This document shows positions 17,225-24,806 of a DNA stretch of 64,000 nt, piece after piece. The notes beneath the pieces were generated by a model. It made no database searches. It was not told the origin of the DNA and was given only the letters and a program-made list of their open reading frames with translations. This DNA is from an uncultured Pseudomonadota bacterium (GTDB taxonomy: Bacteria > Pseudomonadota > Alphaproteobacteria > Rs-D84): the NCBI GenBank assembly GCA_900321105.1, contig OOHL01000003.1:167320-231319 (forward strand), in the 5' to 3' direction. Made by a program: the position numbers and the translations under genes. Position 1 is the first letter of the stretch. Each line of letters begins with the position of its first letter.

Positions 17225-18505
17225 TTATAAAGGTAATACAACACGAACTTTTAATCCGCCTAAATCACTGTTTTCAAGGAATATTTGACCGCCATGGTTT
17301 TCAATTGCTGTCTTTGCAATTGACAATCCCAGACCTGTGCCGCCGGTAGATTCGCTGCGCGATTCATCCAAACGAACAAAAGGTTGTAAGGCTTTTTCTT
17401 TTTTATCATCTGGGATACCAATACCGTCATCTTCTATTGTGACAACAACAAAATCTTCAGTATCTGTTTCGGTGATTTTTAATGTCTTTTTTGTGAAACG
17501 TGCTGCATTTTCAATTATATTCGTAAATGCACTGGTCAAGGCATTTGGACGTGCATAAAATTGAACCGGGTTTTCTGGAAAGTCCAGAATAATATTTTTC
17601 TTTGGTGCAGCATCACGCGCAATACGTGTTAACATCGCAGGCAATTCAACCGCTTGTTCAATTTCTGGCATTTCACCACGAGCAAAAGCTAAATATCCGT
17701 TAACCATTTCACTCATACGATCAATGTCGCGTAATAAATCTTCTTTTTGTGCGGAATTCGTTTCTACAGCCAATCTCATCCGTGTAAGTGGTGTTTTCAA
17801 ATCGTGTCCAACCGCATTTAACATGTCGGTTCTCGTTTTGTTATAACGATTAAGGCGTTCTTTCATGGTAATCATAGCGGCAGCAGCTTCGCGGATTTCT
17901 GATGAACCGCTTGGTTGAAATCCAGGAACATCCATCCCACGTCCAAATTTATTGGCGGCTTTTGCAATACGGCGTATGCTGCGCGTATGGAATATAACGA
18001 ATGGGGTTGCCAATATGGAAACAATTAAAATTGCCGCAACAACCCATAACAGAAAGACTTCTGCACTGGTTGAATAGATACGGTGCATACTGGTTGCAAA
18101 GGTAGCAATTTTTTCGTCTTTCATTGGAATGTCTATGAATAGCAAGCGTTTTCCGCGTTCAATATATATGTTTGCAGGCTGTTTCAAATTTGTTTGCAAA
18201 TATTTTGCCAGTGGCCCTGCTTCCATGGATTCGTTATCGTTTTTTGCGGGTCTGTTTAATTTATCATGCAAAGAAACATTTATACCAATGTCATGCGCCA
18301 ACATCTTTACTGCATCATTGTCGCCGGCGTCCATAAAATGCACCATGGTTGTCACTTCGCCAGCCAAAGTACGTGCCAATGTTTCGTGGACTTTTTTCCA
18401 GTGGTTTCCAAAAAACGAATTTGCAACAATTAATAATGCCAACATTAACGGCACTAATACCATCAGTATTGTGCGCCCCAGAAAGCTGCGTGGAATCAGT
18501 CTCAT
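17225..18505 (-). CDS. EnvZ-like sensor histidine kinase
   Basis: 426 residues. Transmembrane helices are at ~12-30 and ~145-170, flanking a ~110-residue periplasmic sensor. HAMP follows (~170-222), then HisKA with the phospho-acceptor in GHDLKTPLTRMR (His ~233). The HATPase domain has an N-box (NIIENAARF), G1 (DDGIGIP), and GTGLGLSI. The architecture matches EnvZ/FeuQ-type kinases. The response regulator gene lies 12 bases upstream, so they are a pair. The stimulus is not readable from the sequence. Confidence 0.92.
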   Translation of the reverse strand: MRLIPRSFLGRTILMVLVPLMLALLIVANSFFGNHWKKVHETLARTLAGEVTTMVHFMDAGDNDAVKMLAHDIGINVSLHDKLNRPAKNDNESMEAGPLAKYLQTNLKQPANIYIERGKRLLFIDIPMKDEKIATFATSMHRIYSTSAEVFLLWVVAAILIVSILATPFVIFHTRSIRRIAKAANKFGRGMDVPGFQPSGSSEIREAAAAMITMKERLNRYNKTRTDMLNAVGHDLKTPLTRMRLAVETNSAQKEDLLRDIDRMSEMVNGYLAFARGEMPEIEQAVELPAMLTRIARDAAPKKNIILDFPENPVQFYARPNALTSAFTNIIENAARFTKKTLKITETDTEDFVVVTIEDDGIGIPDDKKEKALQPFVRLDESRSESTGGTGLGLSIAKTAIENHGGQIFLENSDLGGLKVRVVLPL

Positions 18506-18517
18506 CTTTGCGTCCTT

Positions 18518-19153
18518 TTAATTATTGTTCTTTATTATTTTATAACCCACACCACGAACGGTTATAATATCTATATCTGATAATACACCATTTATTTTAT
18601 TGCGCAAGCGTTTTGCGACCATTGGTGTGGCAGCAACGATGTTACCAATCGGGCTTGTCAAATTTTGCAACAATTTCTTTTCTTCGCTGGATAATGATAA
18701 TATTTTGTTTTGACCATCTTGTTTTATAAAAAATTCGTCGTCCACAAAAATCAGACCAAACGAACCAGAAGTCTTGTTAGGTGTTTTTGGTGCAGATTTT
18801 ATAAGATTATTCAATCTTAGTATCAATTCTTGTAATTGGAACGGTTTGGACATGTAATCATTTGCACCCCCAGACAATCCGTCAATAGTGTTTTCGGAAC
18901 CAGACATTGCAGTTAACATAATTACTGGTGTGTTATTCCCGTTTAACCGCATTTGTTTGAGAAATGTTAACCCATCCATGCCGCCCATCATACGGTCCAA
19001 CACAATAGCATCAACGGATATTTTTGACAGAATTTGTGTGGCAAATTCTGCTGATTCTGCGGTAATAATATCAAAGCCAGCATTGCGCAATCCGGCGGCT
19101 AAACTGGTTCTTAATATTTTATCATCGTCAATAACAAGTATATTCTTGGTCAT
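18518..19153 (-). CDS. OmpR-type response regulator
   Basis: 211 residues. The receiver domain (~3-115) has the acidic pocket IDDD, phospho-acceptor Asp53 in IVLDRMMGG, Thr in MLTAMS and Lys in SKPF. The C-terminal winged helix (~125-211) is recognisable by its end (TVRGVGYKI) but is shorter and more diverged than usual, with little of the normal recognition-helix consensus. It is first gene of the operon with its kinase and argS. The start at ATG 19153 is preferred to a TTG two codons earlier; no strong ribosome site is visible. Confidence 0.9.
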   Translation of the reverse strand: MTKNILVIDDDKILRTSLAAGLRNAGFDIITAESAEFATQILSKISVDAIVLDRMMGGMDGLTFLKQMRLNGNNTPVIMLTAMSGSENTIDGLSGGANDYMSKPFQLQELILRLNNLIKSAPKTPNKTSGSFGLIFVDDEFFIKQDGQNKILSLSSEEKKLLQNLTSPIGNIVAATPMVAKRLRNKINGVLSDIDIITVRGVGYKIIKNNN

Positions 19154-19208
19154 CTGCAAAAAATCGTATTTATGTTTATTATGACAAGCATCAGACCAAT
19201 AAAATTAT

Positions 19209-20153
19209 TTATTTGTCTAATGCTTCAACAGCATATTCCCCTGGTTGTATGCCATGTCCTGGGTTGTCAAGGTTTTCGCCATTTTTATATGTTGATGCGC
19301 GGAATTTTGCACCATTTGTTGTAAATTCTGTTTTAAACACCAAATATCCGTTTGCGCCACCAGATGCAGGTCCTTGCATGCCAATCGAATAATAAGCACC
19401 TATTAAACCATAATCTAAATCGATATAATCAACACTTAACAACAATGATATATTAGACATACCGTCGCTGGTTAAATTGCAAGAAAATTCGCGATTTGTC
19501 AATGTGGCCTGGGAATTGTTTGGTACGGATATATCCATAATTGTTGGTTCGCAATTACGTTGTATCCCGTTTACCAAGAATTCATAAGTCATAGTTGTTG
19601 TCGCACGCGACAAGCCTGTGGATAAATTAACCTGAGAAATTGTGGCCTTTGGTATTTTTATCAGCGCATTTGCAATACCAGAACGAACCGGGAATGAGAT
19701 ACCGGATTGCAAGCAGCTGCGCGAGAAAGGATCTGCTTCGCAAATATATAAACGTGAATGTGCGTTTGTCATAAACATATTTGCCAAGCTGTTAAACAAG
19801 AAAGTACGCGTAATACGATTGTTCAAACGTGTACAATTAAAGTCACGACAGATAACAGTTGGTCTTTCCGTGAATTGAACGCCCGGATGTGAATCATATT
19901 CTTCACTGCGTGTTTGATAAATAACTTCGTCATAATCTACGCTGTCGTCCATGTCCATAAATTCTGTTTCTGGAATAAAATTAGGATCATCAGGATATGC
20001 ATAATATGATTGTACAGGAACTTCGGTGTACACTGTCTGGAATTCTTCGACAGTATAATTATCATACATGTCATAGTTATCATAATATTGCGCGGCACAG
20101 ACATTACCTGTTATCGCGGTTAAAATAGTTGATAATAAAGCAAATTTTTTCAT
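19209..20153 (-). CDS. Secreted Tyr/Asp-rich protein, unknown
   Basis: 314 residues with a Sec signal peptide (MKKFALLST..., cleavage after VCA, ~20). Residues 21-90 are strongly acidic and Tyr-rich (DNYDMYDNY type). A beta-rich domain with six Cys follows (CRDFNC, CEAD-x5-C, later single Cys). An RCDFN-like CRDFNCTRLN segment and a Gly-rich patch (PASGGANGY) are visible, but I recognise no family. It has its own TTGACA promoter (20188-20217), so it is probably a well expressed envelope or surface protein. Confidence 0.75.
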   Translation of the reverse strand: MKKFALLSTILTAITGNVCAAQYYDNYDMYDNYTVEEFQTVYTEVPVQSYYAYPDDPNFIPETEFMDMDDSVDYDEVIYQTRSEEYDSHPGVQFTERPTVICRDFNCTRLNNRITRTFLFNSLANMFMTNAHSRLYICEADPFSRSCLQSGISFPVRSGIANALIKIPKATISQVNLSTGLSRATTTMTYEFLVNGIQRNCEPTIMDISVPNNSQATLTNREFSCNLTSDGMSNISLLLSVDYIDLDYGLIGAYYSIGMQGPASGGANGYLVFKTEFTTNGAKFRASTYKNGENLDNPGHGIQPGEYAVEALDK

Positions 20154-20187
20154 CGCCTTAGCCTTTCTCTCGTATACTTCTTATGAA

Positions 20188-20217
20188 ATGATAGAATATT
20201 TTAATGGTCTATGTCAA
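20188..20217 (-). promoter_or_regulatory. Promoter of the Tyr/Asp-rich secreted protein gene
   Basis: On the minus strand TTGACA (20217-20212), an 18-base spacer and TATCAT (20193-20188). Confidence 0.6.
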
Positions 20218-20265
20218 AACAAAAATATTTTTATTGAAAATAATGAACAAATTGTTTTATAAATG

Positions 20266-20274
20266 TGGTATAAT
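20266..20274 (+). promoter_or_regulatory. Extended -10 promoter of the hydrolase-like/ruvB/tol unit
   Basis: TGG followed by TATAAT (20269-20274) without a clear -35. It lies 29 bases before the ATG at 20303. An AAGGTGAAG ribosome site follows. Confidence 0.5.
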
Positions 20275-20302
20275 GTGAAAAGAAAAAAGACAAGGTGAAG
20301 AA

Positions 20303-20962
20303 ATGGTAGATGTTATTATTACCGGTGAAGCAGGCAAATTACATGCTGTATATCATAAATCAGAACTGGAAGCGGCGCCTTTGGCGGTTGTATTGTCGGG
20401 CAGTCCGCGCCAGAAATATCATATGAACGACCGTGTGTCCTATGCGATGTTTCGTGCGTTTATGGATATCGGTTTTTCAGTTGTTCGTTTTAATTACCGT
20501 GGCGTTAACGATTCCGAAGGTTCAATTGGAACAACTGCGGAAAATATGTTGGATATCGCGACTGTAATTGATTGGATTCAAAATAAAAACGAAGACAGTG
20601 ATAAAATTTGGTTGGCGGGTCATCAATTGGGTGCTTGGTATGTTTTACAGGCAATGATGCGTCGTCCAGAAGTTTCTGGCTTTGCGCTGGTGTCGCCAGA
20701 TCCATCAGTTTCTGATTTTGGCTTTTTGTCACCGCGTCCAAATCGTGGCCTGTTATTGCAAGGAATGAACGAAGGTGACGAAGCGTCTGCTTTTGGCGTT
20801 CATTTAACACAAATATTGAAAAAGCAAGCCCAGATAGATTTGGAAACAATTCGTGTTAAAAATGCAGATGCTAATTATTCGGCTGCACCTGACTTGCGAC
20901 AGATGTATAATGATTTAAAAGCGTATGTCGGACGTGAAAATTCTGATAACAAGTTGTTGTAA
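20303..20962 (+). CDS. Alpha/beta-hydrolase-fold protein lacking the catalytic serine
   Basis: 219 residues resembling the COG2945-type alpha/beta hydrolases: the [11 protein letters not shown] strand, [12 protein letters not shown], and the nucleophile elbow region [10 protein letters not shown]. The elbow should read G-x-S-x-G; here the serine position is Gln (GHQLG, codon CAA). The expected Asp after the sixth strand ([11 protein letters not shown]) and the late His (NADANYS) are also not recognisable. It may therefore be a non-catalytic scaffold rather than an enzyme. It is 2 bases ahead of ruvB in one transcription unit with the tol genes. Confidence 0.75.
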   Translation: MVDVIITGEAGKLHAVYHKSELEAAPLAVVLSGSPRQKYHMNDRVSYAMFRAFMDIGFSVVRFNYRGVNDSEGSIGTTAENMLDIATVIDWIQNKNEDSDKIWLAGHQLGAWYVLQAMMRRPEVSGFALVSPDPSVSDFGFLSPRPNRGLLLQGMNEGDEASAFGVHLTQILKKQAQIDLETIRVKNADANYSAAPDLRQMYNDLKAYVGRENSDNKLL

Positions 20963-20964
20963 TC

Positions 20965-21957
20965 ATGATGAACGAAAACAAAAGATTTTTAGATCCAAGT
21001 ATCCCAGACGAAATGGCGAATACAATTCGTCCAAAGACTTTGGGTGATTTTATTGGTCACGAAGCTTTGAAACAGAATTTATCTGTTTTTATATCTGCGG
21101 CACGTGGTCGCAGTGAAGCAATGGACCATGTTTTACTTTATGGACCTCCGGGACTCGGAAAAACAACATTGGCACATATTATTGCAAATGAATTGGGAAC
21201 GAATTTTCGTGCGACTTCCGCGCCTATGCTTACCAAGCAAGGTGATTTGGCGGCGATTTTAACTGCATTGGAACCAATGGATGTGTTATTTATTGATGAA
21301 ATACATCGTTTGCCAACCGCAATTGAAGAAGTTTTATATTCTGCAATGGAAGATTATAAACTTGATATCATGTTGGGCGAAGGTCCAACGGCAAAGTCTG
21401 TTCGTATTGATTTGCCGCCGTTTACATTGGTTGGCGCAACAACGCGTACGGGATTGCTTTCTAATCCGTTGCGTGACAGATTTGGTATTGATTTAAGACT
21501 GTCTTTCTATTCTGTTGATGATTTAGCAAAAATAATAATGAGGTCTGCCGGAATTCTGGGAACTAATATTGATTTAAGTGGTGCGACATTATTGGCGCAA
21601 TCTTCACGCGGAACACCGCGTATAGCCAACCGTTTGTTAAAGCGTGCACGTGATTTTGCGGCGGCTGCAGGCAAAGATTATATTGATGGTGACACAATAA
21701 AAACAACATTATATCAATTGCATATTGACGACAAAGGTTTAGATGAAATTGATCGTGAATATATTGGTGCGATTATAAGAAATTATGCTGGTGGGCCTGT
21801 TGGAATTGATAATTTGGCGGCTGCATTGTCCGAACCATCTGATACTATCGAAGATGTTATTGAACCATATTTGATGCAACTTGGTTTTGTTCAGCGTACC
21901 CCACGTGGTCGTGTTGTGACCGAAGCTGGCTATAAACATCTTGGTTTTGAAAAATAA
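20965..21957 (+). CDS. ruvB: Holliday junction helicase motor subunit RuvB
   Basis: 330 residues. AAA+ ATPase with Walker [10 protein letters not shown] (~60), Walker [11 protein letters not shown], sensor [19 protein letters not shown] and a C-terminal winged helix with the conserved end PRGRVVTE. It drives branch migration with RuvA. Two consecutive ATG codons are possible starts. It is usually linked to ruvC-ruvA and followed by tol-pal genes in alphaproteobacteria; here ruvA and ruvC are absent but the link to ybgC-tol is kept. Confidence 0.97.
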   Translation: MMNENKRFLDPSIPDEMANTIRPKTLGDFIGHEALKQNLSVFISAARGRSEAMDHVLLYGPPGLGKTTLAHIIANELGTNFRATSAPMLTKQGDLAAILTALEPMDVLFIDEIHRLPTAIEEVLYSAMEDYKLDIMLGEGPTAKSVRIDLPPFTLVGATTRTGLLSNPLRDRFGIDLRLSFYSVDDLAKIIMRSAGILGTNIDLSGATLLAQSSRGTPRIANRLLKRARDFAAAAGKDYIDGDTIKTTLYQLHIDDKGLDEIDREYIGAIIRNYAGGPVGIDNLAAALSEPSDTIEDVIEPYLMQLGFVQRTPRGRVVTEAGYKHLGFEK

Positions 21958-21974
21958 TTTTATGGATTTAAGTG

Positions 21975-22352
21975 ATGAAACACACACATGTATTTAATTT
22001 TGCGGTTGCGTATGCCGATACTGATGCCGAAGGCATAATGTATCATGGTCGTTATGTTGAAATTGCCGAACGCGCGCGTTCTAATTGGTCGCACGGTGTA
22101 AGAATTCCAGATGGGGACACTGGATTTGTGGTGCGCGAATTAAATATAAAATATATGCGCCCTCTTTTGTTAAATGATGAATTTGTTGTTCAAACACAGC
22201 CTGTTAAAATTGGTGCGGCATCAATGACAATTGAACAAAAGTTCGTGAAAGGCGATGAAATTTGTGCTATAATAAACATAACAATCGCTTATCTGGGTTC
22301 TGATATGCGCCCCAAGGCAATACCGGAATCAATCTTAAAAGCTTTTGAATAA
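21975..22352 (+). CDS. ybgC: YbgC-type acyl-CoA thioesterase of the Tol-Pal cluster
   Basis: 125 residues of hotdog fold. The active-site segment YADTDAEGIMYHGRYVEIAERAR contains the conserved Asp and the Tyr/His of the 4-hydroxybenzoyl-CoA thioesterase-like family. YbgC is the classical first gene of the tol-pal operon and hydrolyses acyl-CoA or acyl-ACP; it has been linked to phospholipid metabolism at the inner membrane. ATG at 21975 is preferred over the GTG just before it. Confidence 0.9.
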   Translation: MKHTHVFNFAVAYADTDAEGIMYHGRYVEIAERARSNWSHGVRIPDGDTGFVVRELNIKYMRPLLLNDEFVVQTQPVKIGAASMTIEQKFVKGDEICAIINITIAYLGSDMRPKAIPESILKAFE

Positions 22353-22373
22353 TTTATAAAAAAGGAAGGGAAA

Positions 22374-22865
22374 ATGGAGAACAGTTTTTCGTTATTATCG
22401 TTGTTCAGCGGACGCGATTTGATGACATTGTTTGTGTCGCTGATATTGGTTGGTGCCAGCATTTTGTCATGGGCGGTTATTATTGAAAAAATCCGTCTTT
22501 GGCATTTTCAAAAGAAAAATCCAGTATCTGTAAAACACGGTGACAATCTGGAAACAATAGTTGATAAATTAATTCGTCCGTTTGATAAAAATTTATGGTT
22601 TTTGTCGATGGTTTCGTATGTTGCACCATTTATAGGTTTGTTTGGAACCGTTTGGGGTGTTATGGATTCTTTTGCATCAATCGGCGTAAATCAATCGGTC
22701 AGTATTGGTGTTATCGCGCCGGGTTTGGCGGTTGCACTTGGAACGACAGCCTTGGGTTTGATTGCAGCGGTTCCTGCGGCAATTGCGTATAATGTTTTTT
22801 CCAAAAAATCAGATGATTTATATGATGTTTTGGATGATCAAGTCAAAGAATTAAAACATAAATAA
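22374..22865 (+). CDS. tolQ: TolQ, compact form
   Basis: 163 residues of the MotA/TolQ/ExbB proton channel family, against ~230 in E. coli TolQ. The first helix (~17-38) and the two C-terminal helices are present (VAPFIGLFGTVWGVMDSF and PGLAVALGTTALGLIAAVPAAIAYN). The cytoplasmic loop between the first and second helix is only ~45 residues (KKNPVSVKHGDN...), so roughly 60 residues of the normal loop are missing. It forms the proton-driven motor with TolR that energises TolA. AAGGAAGG precedes the ATG. Confidence 0.92.
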   Translation: MENSFSLLSLFSGRDLMTLFVSLILVGASILSWAVIIEKIRLWHFQKKNPVSVKHGDNLETIVDKLIRPFDKNLWFLSMVSYVAPFIGLFGTVWGVMDSFASIGVNQSVSIGVIAPGLAVALGTTALGLIAAVPAAIAYNVFSKKSDDLYDVLDDQVKELKHK

Positions 22866-22877
22866 ACGGGAAAAGAT

Positions 22878-23282
22878 ATGTCCAGAAGACGCTCCGGTGT
22901 AAGTGACGCGAATATGTCATTGACACCAATGATAGATATTATGACCACATTATTGGCGGTGTTTATGGTGACAACACCAATGATGACAACAGGGATAGAT
23001 ATTGAATTGCCGCGCGCGGGAACTTCTGCGATGACAGGCAATGATCATGCTATTCAAATCAGTGTTGATGCCAATGGTAATTATTATTTGTTGGAACAAA
23101 AATTACCGCGTGATGAAATTGTAAAACGCGCAATCGCAATGCGTGGGGAAAATCCAAATTTGGCAATAACTTTAAGTGGCGATACACATGCTGATTATGG
23201 TGCGGTTATGTCAATGATGGGCAAATTAAAAGATGTTGGTTTTCAACGTGTTGGATTGCGCACACAACTTGATAACAAATGA
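22878..23282 (+). CDS. tolR: TolR, ExbD/TolR family
   Basis: 134 residues with the family pattern: a short basic cytoplasmic N-terminus, the LTPMIDIMTTLLAVFMV transmembrane helix with the conserved Asp (~residue 21) that takes part in proton flow, then a periplasmic domain with LSGDTHADYGAVM and a C-terminal GLRTQ. It works with TolQ. Its stop overlaps the tolA start (ATGA). Confidence 0.95.
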   Translation: MSRRRSGVSDANMSLTPMIDIMTTLLAVFMVTTPMMTTGIDIELPRAGTSAMTGNDHAIQISVDANGNYYLLEQKLPRDEIVKRAIAMRGENPNLAITLSGDTHADYGAVMSMMGKLKDVGFQRVGLRTQLDNK

Positions 23283-24028
23283 TGAACAAAGAAAAACAAT
23301 TTCAAAGTGAAAATTTTTTGATGTCTGTATTGGGACATCTTGTTTTAATTTTCGTAATGATGATATCTTTTTCTGTGGTTGTTGAACGTGCAAAATTGGT
23401 GACACCAAATCGTATTCAAATTGTCGAAATTGATTTAAAAAATGTAAAAATAACTGGTGACGAAACAAGGCTTTATAATACCAATCCGATACAGCCAGAA
23501 AAGGATGAAAAAATTGATAAAAAAACCCGGGAAGACAAAAATACAGAAATTAAAAAAATTGACTTGAAACAACCAACTATGATTGAAAGCGAAAGTAAAG
23601 ATTCAAACAAAGAAAAAACGGTAAAAAAAGACGAAAAAAAGGTCGAAGATAAACCTGTGCCACGTAAAAAAACAGTGGTTCGTGTGAACCGTGAAGTGTT
23701 ATCTTTGGACAGGACAATGACAGTGTCTGTTATTGATGCATTACGGGTTGCTTTGACGCGTTGTTGGAACATTGATACAACCCGTCCAGGAATCGAAGAT
23801 ATTCGTCTTACCGCGCACATAAAATTTTTACCAACAGGTGTTGTTGACAGGTTGTGGTTTGAATCTGAATCGCGTGCAGAAACAGATGCTGATTTTGCAT
23901 ATGTTTTGGACACTGCTAAATCTGCAATCAAAACATGCTCGCCGTTTTCTATGTTACCGCGCAATGAATACGAAAAATGGCGCGATACAACGGTGACATT
24001 TTATCCAACACAAGGCAAAGTTATGTAA
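23279..24028 (+). CDS. tolA: TolA-like energy transducer
   Basis: 249 residues. N-terminal transmembrane helix (~15-36), a Lys/Glu/Asp-rich arm (~60-130) that spans the periplasm, and a C-terminal TolA-III-like domain (~145-249) with the two conserved Cys (RCW and TCSPF) and the LPRNEYEKWRDTTVTFYP end. It links the TolQR motor to TolB-Pal at the outer membrane during division. The tolB and pal genes that normally follow are absent: a terminator and the RNase P RNA come next. Confidence 0.88.
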   Translation: MMNKEKQFQSENFLMSVLGHLVLIFVMMISFSVVVERAKLVTPNRIQIVEIDLKNVKITGDETRLYNTNPIQPEKDEKIDKKTREDKNTEIKKIDLKQPTMIESESKDSNKEKTVKKDEKKVEDKPVPRKKTVVRVNREVLSLDRTMTVSVIDALRVALTRCWNIDTTRPGIEDIRLTAHIKFLPTGVVDRLWFESESRAETDADFAYVLDTAKSAIKTCSPFSMLPRNEYEKWRDTTVTFYPTQGKVM

Positions 24029-24033
24029 ATAAA

Positions 24034-24058
24034 AAATCGCCGCGATGGCGATTTTTTT
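24034..24058. terminator. Bidirectional terminator between tolA and RNase P RNA
   Basis: AAATCGCC and GGCGATTT around GCGAT, with A-run left and T-run right, so it can end both the tol transcript and the minus-strand rnpB transcript. Confidence 0.85.
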
Positions 24059-24392
24059 ATCAGGTGTTCAGTAAGCCGGATTCTGTACAGCCAAAAACCA
24101 GTCCGAAAACAAGTTAAAGGTTGCAAGCATAATTAATCTGCAAATTGCGTTACCGCAAAATGTCAAGCCCTCTACCCGATTCCGTTAGCAGCTGGGACGA
24201 CCTTGGAATCCTGTTTGAGGTTGCTGCACATAGAGATTGCCCGTTTCACCGTGACTTAACACGCTCGTCTCTGCTGCTCTAATCATCGGGTTACCCCGTG
24301 TGGCTGTTAGCCACTATGTTGTCCCAATGCAGTCCGGACTTTCCTCTTTGCCGTGATCAAAGACGACAAAGCTATGCTTTTTCGCACCTGAT
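24059..24392 (-). ncRNA. rnpB: RNase P RNA, bacterial class A
   Basis: On the minus strand the conserved core elements appear in order: AGAGGAAAGTCCGGACTGCAT near the 5' end, a central AGGGTAACCCGATGATT-like region, and the 3' element ACAGAATCCGGCTTACTGAA. The P1 helix closes the molecule perfectly (ATCAGGTG at the 5' end with CACCTGAT at the 3' end), which fixes the limits at about 24392 and 24059. The RNA is the catalytic part of RNase P, which matures tRNA 5' ends. About 334 nucleotides is within the usual range. Confidence 0.95.
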
Positions 24393-24449
24393 GCGTTCAA
24401 TGATATCATTGAAAAACTCAAATTCAACTTTTTTGTGTTGAAAACGGCA

Positions 24450-24659
24450 CTATTCACCCATACTTTTCGCATTACGCAGGGTTTTTGTTAATATTTCATT
24501 GGCAATCGCCTGAATTTTCTGGGAAAGTGGTCTGACATTCATGGCTTCGGCCACGGCGGCACCAAAATCACGAGCGATAGCATCGATTTGTGCGGGGGCG
24601 ATAACAAAAACATCACTGGAAATCTCGCTGGTTTTCAGCATTTGAAAATTTTCTTTCAT
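24450..24659 (-). CDS. Small hypothetical protein
   Basis: 69 residues, soluble, Ala/Ile-rich with mostly helical character (VFVIAPAQIDAIARDFGAAVAEAMN). The start at 24659 follows a strong AGGGAGGGG ribosome site; an ATG six codons earlier has none. It lies between RNase P RNA and the giant gene, transcribed in the same direction as rnpB and divergent from the giant gene. Family not recognised. Confidence 0.6.
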   Translation of the reverse strand: MKENFQMLKTSEISSDVFVIAPAQIDAIARDFGAAVAEAMNVRPLSQKIQAIANEILTKTLRNAKSMGE

Positions 24660-24806
24660 GCGCCCCTCCCTGACCATGTTTTTTTTGTTATTTGCATGAT
24701 ATCACAAAAATCCTAAAATAAAAAACGAAATTTTGTATTTTTTACTAGACGAAACCCATCAAATTTTTCTACACTTTTTATTAAATAAAGGAAGGTATTT
24801 TCAAAA

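Noticed and set aside
24450..24677. Start of the small gene at 24677
   Set aside because: The upstream ATG lacks a ribosome site, whereas the ATG at 24659 has a strong AGGGAGGGG at the right distance.
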